This document shows, one piece after another, positions 38,680-50,094 of a DNA stretch of 64,000 nt; position 1 is the stretch's first letter; the number at the start of each line of letters is the position of its first letter. Both the position numbers and the translations under genes were made by a program. The notes below the pieces were generated by a model. The model saw nothing but the letters and a program-made list of their open reading frames with translations, did not search any database and had not been told where the DNA came from. The stretch spans positions 12,489,067-12,553,066 of the forward strand of contig OX344758.2 in the NCBI GenBank assembly GCA_947034885.2, given 5' to 3'. Origin of the DNA: Thuidium tamariscinum (lineage: Eukaryota; Streptophyta; Bryopsida; Hypnales; Thuidiaceae).

Positions 38680-38872
38680 TCGTAAATTACGAACTTTCAG
38701 ATTGCAAATTCCAAATTACAACCTCGAAATTACGACTTCGAAATTACGACTTCGTAATTGCAATTTCCAAATTGCAGCTTCGAAATTGCCACTTCTAACT
38801 TCCCAATTGCCACCTCCAAATTACGGATCCTAAACTACGACTTCTAAATTCCGAATTCTAAACTGCAACTTC
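38680..38872. repeat. Short-period degenerate tandem repeat
   Basis: About a dozen units on the pattern 'aaattacgacttcg' or 'aattgcaacttcc', period about 14-16 bases. It lies just upstream of the GNAT start codon, where a promoter would be expected. Confidence 0.75.
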
Positions 38873-39143
38873 AAAATAAGCAGCTACAGAGTACGCGACG
38901 AGAGACTCCTTCAATTCCTTCAATTCGTTTCTTGGGGGTTGGCAGAATCATTGTTCATTTGATCTTTCATGCGTAACAGGCCTTTGGGTCAACCAATCAC
39001 GAACGCTCCTGCTGGAGCTTGGAAATTAGGTCTGAAATAGTGCAACTGTGACATGGCCGGCTTCATGGCCGGGCCTCCGTCGCTTCCTACTCACACCATG
39101 GCATCACTGCAGGCGACTATCTGGGGTAAAGTGAAAACTCTTT

Positions 39144-39317
39144 TTTTTTTTGACACAAGCGTGTTGAGGAAACACACTGCGAGGGGTCCGTCAGGAGGAG
39201 AGGTTGATTTCACACTAGATAGAGAACCTGCTGCCACCAAGAATTGAACCCGCAACCACGGCATTCACTTTGGGTACCTCACGACCATCATCCGGTAGTT
39301 TAGGGTCATTGCGGACC
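39144..39317 (-). mobile_element. SINE with poly(A) tail and target duplication
   Basis: A 174-bp insert is bracketed by the 15-bp duplication aagtgaaaactcttt at 39129-39143 and 39318-39332. Read on the minus strand it begins ggtccgcaatgaccctaaac, contains a Pol III B-box-like gcgggttcaattc, and ends in a run of A (plus-strand T run at 39144-39151). Long target duplication, A tail and internal Pol III promoter together define a SINE. The A box is less clear. Confidence 0.85.
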
Positions 39318-39345
39318 AAGTGAAAACTCTTTGGAATATTTTCTA

Positions 39346-39621
39346 AGGTAGGTACACCCAAAAGCGCCACTTATTCATATTGAGCCTAGTTCTTGCTATT
39401 AATTAGTTCAATTTTTTTTATGTAGTCTTGTTGGCAAGTGAAAGCATGTTCCAATGCACCAAAGAACGCAAGATTTGGATACCGTATGCAAAAGTTATTA
39501 ATAGTCAAAGTCTGTTTCTGAAAGCGCCATCTACAGTCTGTGAACATGATTGATTTTCGGAAATGTATGTGCACTGTAGATGGCACTTTTAGGAACAAGG
39601 CGCTTTTGGGTGTACCTACCT
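39346..39621. mobile_element. TA-flanked MITE, copy 1
   Basis: 276 bp bounded by aggtaggtacacccaaaagc and its complement, flanked by TA at 39344-39345 and 39622-39623. No coding capacity. The TA duplication points to Tc1/mariner-type mobilisation, but a Harbinger origin (TWA) cannot be wholly excluded. An inverted relative is at 57243-57513. Confidence 0.8.
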
Positions 39622-39639
39622 TATAGATTTTTCTTTTGA

Positions 39640-41140
39640 GAGAAATGGAACTAGGACTTCTAACTTCATGTTTTTTGAACCTTCATGACTTATGTAAGGT
39701 GAAATGGCAAATTACAAACTCTAAAGTGTTGTGTTCAACATTAATACATTAAAAATTCTAACATGTAGTTTTGTGTTGAGGGACACTTTTACAACCTACT
39801 AACTCCCTAGGTACTTTAAAGTATATGCATCCAAAGTCATCATTGTTTCAAATGCCATAATTACATTTGAACCAAACGGTGACACTCAAATTTACAATAG
39901 ATATTCAATAGACACTAGGTATATAGATTTAGAATTAGAGTATGAGAGCCTAATTATAAGAGCCTCTAGAATGTGTATTGATGTTTGGGACTTCTAAAAA
40001 GTACTCTTTAAAAATTTGTTACTTCATTCATATAGTATTCAAGTAATGCATACTGAAGTGCATCGGAATCCTATTTCACTTACCACTAAGATCCTGGAAA
40101 AAATAACTTATATTCTAAGACAATAGGTATGTTTAGTTGCTATTAGTATTGATTATGGGTGCACTATCTTTAGACTACAATTCAATACAATCCTGGAAGG
40201 TCATTCATTCATGCCTTGGGGATTGAGTTGGTAAAGTTTTTGTTCTATTTGTAGAATAAAAAGTGAAAGCCTTTCGTTCAACAACTAATTACTCCTTCTC
40301 AAGAATTCTATTTTGAGTGATCGTTCTATCAAAAGCAATACAAATTAATTTTGGTAGAATATTTGGTGACACATTCTTCATATCTTTGTTGATAAAATAA
40401 AATTGTAGAATTGGTATGTGGGTAATTACAAGAAACACTATCCAATTTTATAGTGTTTTACAAAGTAGCTATGATTTTTTGGGGCGTATTCTATAATTAA
40501 AAAAATATACAAAATATGTTTAATGTGTACATAATTAAGGAGAAGATATCCTAGGAAGGAAAAATATATAAAATTTTCTAAATAGGACGATTAGAAAAGT
40601 GCAAAATTTCATGAAAATAGATCATTTGACATTTTAATTTGTAAAAAATAGGGAAAAAAATTTCAAATAAATTAAAAATTGATAGTTTGGAAGAACTTTA
40701 TAGTGAGGAGATTTCACAAAAAGAATTATCTTAAAACCATCTTGAATGTTCAAAGGTGCACACACAAGGAAATAAAATAATGTATCTTTAAATTTCTTTT
40801 AGTAAATACATGCCTATCTGGTGTGGGAATTGACTACAAAAATTTCAGCTCTAGATCATTAATTTTGGATACTCCCAAGTTGTACTAAAAAACCCTAAAT
40901 TGCAAAATGTGACAAATTAGCCAAATTTAAATTTAAATACAAAATTATTTTGAAATTTAAGAGAAAATAAGGATTGTGATTATTATCAAGTTAGACATCT
41001 CCAATAAAAATTTCAAGTTAACCGAGTTCATACTTCAAAAGTTACAGTGAATTACAACTGTGTCATTCTAAATATGACAAAATAGTACTAGGCTTTCATA
41101 CTTTCACCCATGTACAGGCTCTTGGAAATTGAACATTTCT
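39640..41140. other. AT-rich intergenic, no gene seen
   Basis: No coding frame, terminal repeat or hairpin that I can defend. Confidence 0.55.
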
Positions 41141-41356
41141 AAATTAGATGTATAAGTGTGGTATGAACTTTTGAAACTCCACTTCATGATGTATCCATGG
41201 TTGGTGCCATTGTCTTTGTATGTCTCTACATGTTACCCTACATTCAAAGGGCTTTGATAGAAGTTTGTTTTGATCTTCGTACATCAAGCATTTGCTACTT
41301 TTATCTTCCATGTCATTACGGTTAGGGCTGTTCACAAGTGTGTGAAATGATGCATT

Positions 41357-41582
41357 CACTAGAAGAAAAGCCTCAAAATCTATGTTTGTTTCAACATAAC
41401 GCGTCAAGTGAGTTATGTTGAAACAAACGCAGAAAACGCAGTGAAAAAGTGGAAAAACACAAAAAAATGCATTTTTCTATGTTTTCCCACTTTTTCACTG
41501 CATTATCTGCGTTTGTTTCAACATAATTCACTTGATGCGTTTTGTTGAAACAAACGCAGATTTTGAGGCTTTTCTTCTAGTG
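41357..41582. mobile_element. Palindromic CACTA-type MITE
   Basis: 226 bp beginning cactagaagaaaagcctcaa and ending with its complement, flanked by the 3-bp duplication ATT (41354-41356 and 41583-41585). CACTA ends and a 3-bp duplication are diagnostic of the En/Spm superfamily. The whole element is a near-perfect inverted repeat with an additional internal duplication of a segment on the theme gaaacaaacgcag, so its transcript would fold into one long hairpin. Confidence 0.9.
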
Positions 41583-41592
41583 ATTCGACTAT

Positions 41593-41904
41593 ATGGCGAA
41601 TTTCAAAAAAATGGCGATATTCACAATGCCATTTTTCGGACCGCACAATCCAAACTAAAAGCTAACATCTAAGACAGGTATAGAATTTCAAACATCTAAG
41701 ACATATGTAGATTTATAAAATCTACGACAGTTTTATAGTTCGGACCTTGCGGTCCGAAACATCTTGGACTAGTATAGATTTCAGTCATCTACAACACATA
41801 TAGACTTCAAATATATATGACAGGTTTAGATTTCGGACCTCGCGGTCCGAAGTGTAAAAACTGCCAAATTAATGGCATATCGCCATTTTAACGAAATTTG
41901 CCAT
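41593..41904. mobile_element. MITE with 4-bp target duplication, copy 1
   Basis: 312 bp with terminal inverted repeats of about 28 bp, starting atggcgaatttc and ending ttgccat. Flanked by CTAT at 41589-41592 and 41905-41908. The interior contains the short palindrome-rich motif gcggtccgaa several times. A 4-bp duplication is not standard for hAT, CACTA, Mutator or Harbinger, so the superfamily is open. Related copies: 61183-61482 and 62395-62600. Confidence 0.82.
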
Positions 41905-42229
41905 CTATGAAAGAGCATTCAACTATGAAAGAACATTCGACTATGAAAGAACAAATTATGTCTTAGATTTGAACTTATCACTACTTTCTTCAATTCGATC
42001 TGGATATGCGGGGGTTTTGAATTTGATTTGATTTATGAAATTTTTGCTATAAGGAAAGAGGAAGTAGGGTTTCAAAGAGAAATAGTTTTCAGTTGCGTCA
42101 GGCACCTACAAGAGCATGAGCATGGAGGTCATATAGCGATAAGTAATGGACTTTGAAGAACGTTAGATGCTCTAACAAAGAAATTTGAGACCTATACAAA
42201 AGCATGAATTTTGTGAACATAGAAGCCAA

Positions 42230-44211
42230 GGCATGCCTAACTCTTACATTGTTTTCGAGTCACAAAACAGAGACAAGCTACTTCTTCCTCCATTTGAAAA
42301 TAGTATATCCATCTTTAGTGGTGATTATAGTGAGAATTGATACACTAGAATTTTCAAACAGAAAGAATGTTAAGTTAGAAATAAGCAAACTAATGCTTAC
42401 AAAATTGTTGGACCAAGACATAAATTTATACCACAACTAGTTGTTGACTTTTCAACACTAATGTAGCACCGTCCTATTGGCAATCCATCATCATTGCCAT
42501 TGCAAGTTGCAACTCATAACCTTCTCTCTTTTCAACTTGTTTCCTACTCCCTTGAATCATGTAGATCAAAGGTTGCAATTGAAAAAATAGAACTAGTTAT
42601 GTCCAATAGCCAATTCATCACTAGCATGGCTCATCTATTATCTAATACATAAATCATAGGACCAACAATCTAGATTATTGTACAATATTGTACATACAAG
42701 AGAATGATCCATTGTTTTGGCAATTTGTTAATTTTGAAAACTAGTAGTGATGATGTATTGCACATTGTGTGAAAAGAAACACATGCAAGGAAGCATGTCA
42801 TTGTTTGAATTTGAAACCAGATTGAAGCATTTTGTTCGTCTTTCACTTACAATTTTGATGCAATTGCAACATGTGTTTGGCTAACTTTGTCCATTGTAGA
42901 GGAGTATTACTTTTGTGCCATTATGCTTAGTTGACCAAATTTAAATTTAGAAAAATTAAAATGTACAAACTAAGTTTATTTAGGACACAAAATTCTATTT
43001 AATAATACTAATACATCACACTGAATTATATAAAATAAATGGATTATGGGGTATTTCATAAGAAACCTAAAAAAACCCAAAATTTGCCCTTCAAAAAGCT
43101 TACAAAATCTTATGTGCTCTCATTGTCTCCGATGAACTACAAAATTTTCATTGGGCTTGAACACCTTTCAAATTAAGATGAGGGATGTCCAACGACTATT
43201 TTTCAAGCTACAATAAAATACCTATATGGACAACTTTAGATCAATAATGGCACATTAGAAGTAGTATGGTCAATGGTGTACAAACTCCCTCTTGTAATTA
43301 GCTCTATTGCATAATTATACAATTTTTTTGGTCCAACTAAAGACTTATACTTTTATTTATATATATGTAAAAAAAGACTATGGATACATTATGAAACTAT
43401 ATCGTTTCCAAAATGAATTTTTCATACCTTTGATTCCTTGAGTGTGTGATTTAAATTCATTAATCTTTAATGCCTAAATCCTTTTTTATAAGTTTGAACA
43501 TTTTTGCTTAATTCTTCATACAAATTTTATATTACCTACCTCAATTTCATCAGATTGATCATAGAGGAAGGTTATTATTTATGCCGTGGCTATAGATCTA
43601 TGAACTAATTCCCACAAATGTCCATAAAATCCAAAAAAAACTTAGTTAGGATTGAATAGATGCATACTCATCCTATCTTCTAAAAAAATAGTGCTAAAAA
43701 AATAATAAGGGAGATTAGATACCTCAAAATTGTAAATAGCTAGTAAATCATTGCTTAATGGAGAGACTACTATAAATGAATGACTAGCACTTGTACACCA
43801 AATCCTAAATTAATATATGAGATAAACTTATCTTTTGGGCACACTTAGTAGATAGTTTATGATGGATTTTAATAAAATGGTGTTTTTTTGCCATTTTTGC
43901 TATAATTTATACCATTTTAATGACGTTTTAGACATATCTAGTTCCATTTTAATGGAATGTTGCACCATTTGACAAGAATGTTTCACCACTTCAACAAAAT
44001 TCACTATGGTTGTAGATACTTTAGCAAATTCATCTAGCTAGATTGTAGTTTCAATTTGATTTATTGTTGCTTTTGTGTTATCAAACAAAGAATAAAAACA
44101 CAAAAGCAACCATCAAACGACGATAACATACTAGCCTAATTCTGTCTGCAATCTATTTTCGTCACCCTATATTTGGCCCCATTTCCACCCATGCTACCAT
44201 CCAAATCTATC
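42230..44211. other. AT-rich intergenic, no gene seen
   Basis: No recognisable gene or element with defined ends. Confidence 0.5.
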
Positions 44212-46086
44212 CACTAGTAGAAAATGACGTCCAAATCAACAGAAATATGTTGATTTTTTGTTGATTTGGGTATTGGAATGTCCAATTTTACATTTCTTTG
44301 TTAATGGTGACACTTTTTTCTATTGATTTGGGCAGTAAGTGAAAATATCAACAGATTTTTGTTGAACATTTTTTGAACCTTCAAGAATCTTTTGGAATCT
44401 TTTGGAATCTCTTAGAATCTCTTGAAATCTTCATTATACAATGTAGTTTAAAAATAAAAATAAATATTGACAATTTGGTGTTCATTACAGTCAGCACACT
44501 TTGGAGGTCATTTGCGCATAATAAATGAACATTTATCAAAAAACTTTCAACTGAAAAAAGTTGAAGAATTAAATCAACTTTCATTGCCAATAATTTTTTT
44601 GAGATTTCAAATCTCCAATCAAAAGTTATAGACAAAATTCAGAGAAGTGCTGGAAATTGTTTTTTTTAATAAATTCACAAGACTTCGAAGGCCGTTTTGG
44701 TATAGTAAATGGATTCTTTGGAAAAACTTTAAATTAAAAGAAGTTGTAAATTCAAAAAGAAATTCATCTCCAATCATTTGTTTAGGGTTTACATCCTCTA
44801 ATCAAAAGTTGTGGACAGAAATCTCTAAAAATTTTAAAAATTTCAAAAGTAATGTTTTCCCAACCTTCCTTTGAACTTTGTCCACAACTTCTGAGTAAAT
44901 TCAAAATCTCAAATGGGATCTTGGTGATGAAAGTTTGTTTTGAATAAATGACTGTTTTTTTGTTCAAATGTTTTCAAATAATTTCTTCTACTATATATGC
45001 TAAAACAACCTCTAGTTTGTTACATTTCCAAAGAAATAATTTCCAAAACCTATCTCCATTTTGTTCATAACTTTTGATTGGAGGATTAACATCTTCAAGG
45101 GATTGTTATTATTTAAAGTTCAAAGTTCTTTCAAATTTAGTTATAAAATTTTGAAATGTCAATTCCAATCATCATTAACCCTTTAACGCATTGGCACACA
45201 AAAAATGAATGTGTTTTGGCCAAGCTCGATTACAACTTTTAAAATAACTATTTTTGGAATTCAATTTCAACTAGGAAAGTAAAGCTTGACAAGTTTTGAT
45301 CCTGTTTCATTTTAAAGTTTTTAGAAATGTCATAAATTGAAAGATTTATTGAAATTGAAATCCAAATAACACAAAATGGTGTGCTTTTCATTCATATTTC
45401 TTAAAAATATTCTTATATATATTGTAATTGATATAAAAATATTCTTATATATATTGTTTTTCCTTCAAAATTATTGAATAAATAAAAAATAAATAAAAAA
45501 TTTATTTTTTTATTAGCTTGAAATATATGAAATTTGTACATCAATGAAATAAAAGGATTAATTTGGTTTAATAGTCCAATTTGACTTTAAGGTATCTAAT
45601 GTGGCTATTTGGGGTGTAAGAAATAAAAAAACCAATTGAACATTTTAAATTGTTTTTGAGACTTCCAAGTTTTCCAAAAATTAATGAAAGTCACATATCA
45701 TACATTAATTTTTCAATCATATGATCAAAAGTTTTAAGAGCTAGTGTGCTATAAAGCTACTCTTCCAGCACACGTCTTGTCAAATTTGAAAGCAAAAAAA
45801 TTGAAATTTTGTCCACATTGAGCTATCCAAAATATCATTATTTCCAAAAAATGCCATTTGGTCAATTTGAAGTTAATTTAGTGGTTATGTTCTATCTTTC
45901 AAAGAATTTGTTTAAAAAATTGTATGTCAATTTGAAAACTTCCAAGTTTTTATTATATGTTAAAGAAATATGTTCAAAATTTATACTTAAAACTTCAAAA
46001 GCATATTTCATATTCATGTTTGAAAAGAAAGTATACATAAATTTTTTTTTAATAACTTCATTCACAAATCAGTGTTTTCAAAATTC

Positions 46087-46423
46087 AGTAGACTTCAGGG
46101 TCCGTTTTCACATAGTAAATTAACTTTTTTTTTGAAACTTTGAACTAAGAGAAGTTGAGAAATAAAGTTATCTTTCATCTCCAAAAATCCGTTTGCGATT
46201 TGGAGTTTTTAATAAGATGTTATGGACAAAATTCAGAGAGGGCCATTTTTTTTTCACTTTTTAACTACCTTTCTGAATTTTGTCCATAACATCTTATTAA
46301 AAACTCCAAATCGCAAACGGATTTTTGGAGATGAAAGATAAATTTATTTTCCAACTTTTCTTAGTTCAAAGTTTGAAGAAAAAATTTAATTTACTATGTG
46401 AAAATGGGCCTTGAAGTCTGCTG
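46087..46423. repeat. Long hairpin inside the CACTA element
   Basis: Arms of about 153 bases at 46087-46240 and 46272-46423 are nearly perfect inverse copies, with a loop of about 31 bases. The most exact part is the segment containing ccgtttgcgatttggag. Diverged relatives of the same unit lie at about 44525-44650, 44700-44830 and 45040-45110. Confidence 0.85.
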
Positions 46424-46499
46424 ACTTCACAAGGCACATGCAACAAGAACATAGAAGTAGCTAAAAATGAATTTTTTTTCCCCAAAGACATGTAACCAC

Positions 46500-46570
46500 C
46501 TTGGTGGTTGAGTGGTCAAGGACCTTGGAGTATTATCTCCAAGGTCTTGGGATCAAACCCCCCTAGTGCC
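46500..46570 (+). other. tRNA-like (possible SINE head) sequence
   Basis: ggtggttgagtggtcaagga resembles a Pol III A box in type II tRNAs (TGGTTGAGTGG). A stem-like ttgga...tccaa follows, and gggatcaaacccc resembles a B box. It does not close into a full tRNA, so a tRNA-derived relic or SINE head is more likely than a working gene. Confidence 0.45.
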
Positions 46571-46589
46571 ATACACTTGGTGGTTGCCT

Positions 46590-46705
46590 GTGTGGCGGCT
46601 ACCTAGGTGGCAGTCCATGTGGCCGTTGTCTAGGTGGCGATCCATGTGGCACTTGCCTAGGTGGCAATCCACGTGGCGGGTGCCTAGGTGGTTGCCATGT
46701 GGCAG
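46590..46705 (+). repeat. 27-bp tandem repeat
   Basis: Four to five copies of a 27-base unit on the pattern ctaggtggcaatccatgtgg plus seven bases. The translated text (W-L-P-R-W-Q-S-M-W-like, 9-residue period) is a by-product of the repeat. Confidence 0.85.
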
Positions 46706-46972
46706 TTTTGATTTTTTCAAGAATAAATTGAAATTTTTTATAGAAAAAATTGTTGAAAATCAACACATTCTAGTTGCTGAATCAACACATTCTAGTTGCC
46801 GAATCAACACTTTTTAGTTCCTAATGAACACAAAACTGCTGATTTGGACGTCCAAATCAACACTTCTTTGCTATGCAATGTCCGGGTCAACGCGTCCTAA
46901 TCAACAGAAAAATTAACAAACCAAATCAACACTTTTCTGTCACTGCGGACGCTGAATTTTCTACTAGTGATC

Positions 46973-49000
46973 CAAAAATGAGCCAATTCAATTCAGAAAT
47001 CTAACAAAATCAATACATTTATGTCATTTAGGGTGATATGACAATAGTTGATTGTTGAACACCTAGATGCTTATAGGGACATAAGAAAGTGGTCATGGGT
47101 TGTTATTAGGGTGTTCATGACCCGAGTCTTGGGCATTTTTGTAACTTAGGGTTGCACACTTCAAAAATTCACAAAAATTACAATTTTGATTAGAAAAGTA
47201 TCAACGACGCTAGTTTGTGAGCCTAAAAGCATGAGCTTGCGAGATGTGAGCATAGGTTTTGTGAGCCTAGAGAATTAACCAAAAAAAACTATGAATTTTT
47301 TAAGCCAAGAGCAAAAAAAGTGAAGTCATTTAAAAAAATCTATTTATAGTAAAATTTCAACTTCATGACCATGGACCTATCACCGTGGACCTATGACTGT
47401 AGAAATGTGGTTAATGTATTTTAAAATTTCAAACCCTACTATCTCCAAAGGGCCTCTCAATACCTTCCAAAAAAAATTTTGAATTTTTGAATTTTTTTTT
47501 GAGGTTCAAAATCGAGAATCCAAAGCCTCTACTTCCAAACCCTTTTCAATATCAAGAGGGATTTTGGAGGGTGATGGAGTTGCAAAAAAAATTTGAAAAA
47601 GAAAAAAAGGACTAAAAAAGAATTTGAAAAAAATTGAAAATTAAAAAAAAGAAAAGTTTTGAAAGTCACAAATTTCAAATCCCATGAGGGGTATACTAGA
47701 TATAAAAATCCAAAATTCTTAAAGCACAGTAATAGGTCCATGCCCTAAAAATCACTAAATATTTCCCCAAAATTTCTAAGCTCACAAGCTCACAGGCTCA
47801 TAGGCTCATACTCGCAGGCTCACAAAATAGCATCCTCGAAAAAAGTATAGTTTCACTTGAGTTTGATTCGTGAAACATGTGCACACCTCTGAAAAATAAA
47901 TGTCCTTAGAATTGGCCCCAAGATAGTCAAATTGCGAATCAGAATGGTAATAGGTTGGTCTACCTTAAGCTTAACTCATCTTCCTTCTCCCTTTATTTAG
48001 TTTTAGTTTTGTTTTCTTATTTTCTCATTGCCAGTATATAGATAGACTAACGGCAAATTTGAACAACACTCATTCCACAGTTTAGAGCGAATAGTGCCTA
48101 GGTTCATAAAAATAAAAATAAAAATAAAAATGAGAAGTTAGAATCATTAGAGGAGATTCGAGGGCAACAGGAGACTGCAAAAGCCCTGTTCCCCGAATTG
48201 TTCCCGATCAGTAATTAATTAATTTTTTTAAAAAAGGTCATCTTGAAATGCAAAAAAAAGTCAAAAAAAAAATTTCAAAAAAAAAATCGGTGACGTGGCA
48301 CACTCTCAACCACATCAGCACAGGCCAGTTCCGCATTCCTGCGGCAGATTCCTGTGTTCACAGCTTCGGGAACTCACAGTCTCCCGTTGCCCTTGAATCT
48401 CCTTTAATGTGGCCAGAAGCCGCCCGAAGATTTCTCTATCTATGGGAAATATCATTACAATGGCCTTATTCCACAAACTTGGGCACTTTTATAGTTGACA
48501 TTGAGCAGTCTGAAATCTATATCTATTCTAGGTGTCACTTTTTTGGTTTAGACTGTGTGGTATGAAAATATGCCATCTATACCTTTACATAGGTTGTTTG
48601 TTATGTTGAGATCTTCTAGACCGTGTGTCCCCAAGTAACGTGCTTGCTATTGTCAGAAATATCACAGCAAAGAGGGGTGCACGGGCTTTGTTTCATGGTG
48701 TTTTAACTCACGGTGACTGTTATGGGTTTTTGAGTTATTTTTTGTTCTAAATTATTACAAGATTACTTTTACTCTGATTTTGGTGGCAGTCTTGGTACTG
48801 TTGCAAAGCCCTTGGCGAGGAGGGGTGCAGGAGTTTGGTTTTGTGGCATTTGGACCTACGGTGTGAAAGTTATTGAGTTTTAAGGTTTTAATTTATGCAT
48901 TAAAAAATGAAAAAAAACTCCTTTTACTTTGATTTTGATTGTAGCAATGGCACAATGCACACTAAGGGAAGAGGCCCTAAAAGTGAGCAGGCTCTAAAAT
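46973..49000. other. AT-rich spacer with one gene-like-composition patch
   Basis: Mostly A/T-rich. (AAAAT) runs occur near 48107-48131. The 48290-48480 patch is GC-richer and shares 'cttcgggaactcacagtctc' with 50318-50340, so I treat it as a repeat. No gene seen. Confidence 0.5.
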
Positions 49001-49008
49001 AGACCACC

Positions 49009-50090
49009 TCTTCAAATGTACTCTATTTGTACATGTTGTTTATTCATAGCCTTCAATAATGTATGATTTGTGCACATTTTAAAACATGTTCCATTTTAGA
49101 GCCCTATGCCACTTCAACTTCAATATATGATAACTAATTCCACAAAGCTCCAAAAAATATGAAACGACTTGGGTTAGATGCCAATTCCACTTATCTTTTT
49201 TTTTTAAATTCTAAAAAATATTTCAAAATGTTTCACCTCCCCAAAATTCAGTATCAGCCCTTAGATGCTCCATTAATGGACCTCCTCCCTTAACTTAGTT
49301 CTAATGAAATTCACCATATCTGCAGAAAACATCTCTTATGGGCCTTGCAGACTCGGTATTAATTTAAGGGGGGCAGTTAGTGGGGGACTGGCCCAGACTG
49401 AACCACTTGCCAAACAAGTGGCCGACCGCTTTCTGATCAGCCCCCCATTTCCAAAGCCTAGACTGTTCTATTTTCTATCGTAGAAGGTGGGAGTAATCGG
49501 CCCATTATGATGCATTATGAGTAGTTGATTTTCTCTGCATTTTCTGATAAGCCTATGATTGGAATTAGATATACCTATATGTCAAGAGTAGGTTTTAAAA
49601 TATCAAAATGAAAAAGATTCTCAATAATTTTATTCTTGGGTGAAAAAATATGGAAAAATTTCAAATCCATCTTAAATCTAATTTCCTACAGGGGAAGAAA
49701 TTTCCCCCCACCAACCAAGAGCTATGCTGAATTCCTTAAGTGATTGGAAATGGATTGCAAGCTTCTATGTGCCACAACTTTAGAATGTAAGGTAGTAGGT
49801 TCATAATTGGACCATCTAAGGGTAAGAACTGAACTTTAGGGAGGTGAAACATTGTGAAATATTTTTCACTAGATTTTCCTTCAAAAACAAGTGGAATGGT
49901 CATCTAACCCAAGTCGTTTCATATTTTTTGGAGCTTTGTGGAATTAGTTATAAAATTTTGAAGTTGAAATGGCAGAGGGCTCTAAAACTGCCCACCTCCT
50001 AAAATGTACACTATTTGTACATTGCCAGGGACTATATAAAAGCAACATGTACAAATAATGTACAATTAGGGAGGTGGATCATTGGAAAGC
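49009..50090. mobile_element. Foldback element of a dispersed repeat family
   Basis: Arms of roughly 290 bases at about 49009-49300 and 49790-50090 are inverse copies. Both contain atttgtacatgttg, ttttagagccct, aactaattccacaaagctcc and aaaatatgaaacgacttggg. The ends resemble ccacctc. I did not find a clear target duplication, so limits are approximate. Single arms of this family occur near 6480, 27060, 57640, 59930 and 62600. Confidence 0.7.
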
Positions 50091-50094
50091 ATTA

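Larger units (their letters stand above)
41150..42230. repeat. Dispersed repeat, copy A, interrupted by two MITEs
   Basis: The text from about 41155 (cttcatgatgtatcca, then tgtctctacatg, cttcgtacatcaagcatttg, 'gttagggctgttca') recurs at about 59030-59240 and 63840-64000. In copy A the CACTA MITE and the 4-bp-duplication MITE lie between the 'gcattc' text and 'aactatgaaagaac'. The related sequence at 59225-59300 lacks both, so it shows the empty site. No protein was recognised in the shared sequence. Confidence 0.7.
44212..46969. mobile_element. Non-autonomous CACTA element (2.76 kb)
   Basis: Begins cactagtagaaaat and ends with its exact complement, flanked by ATC on both sides (44209-44211 and 46970-46972). 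Subterminal motifs on the theme ccaaatcaaca are repeated in both orientations near both ends, as in En/Spm elements. There is no transposase frame. The interior is built of degenerate units of about 140 bases in both orientations, and includes the 46087-46423 hairpin and the 27-bp array at 46600. Confidence 0.88.

Noticed and set aside
46500..46570. Functional tRNA gene
   Set aside because: A- and B-box-like text is present but the arms do not close into a complete tRNA.
46512..46817. 101-residue Trp-rich open frame
   Set aside because: Its 9-residue period is produced by the 27-bp tandem repeat.
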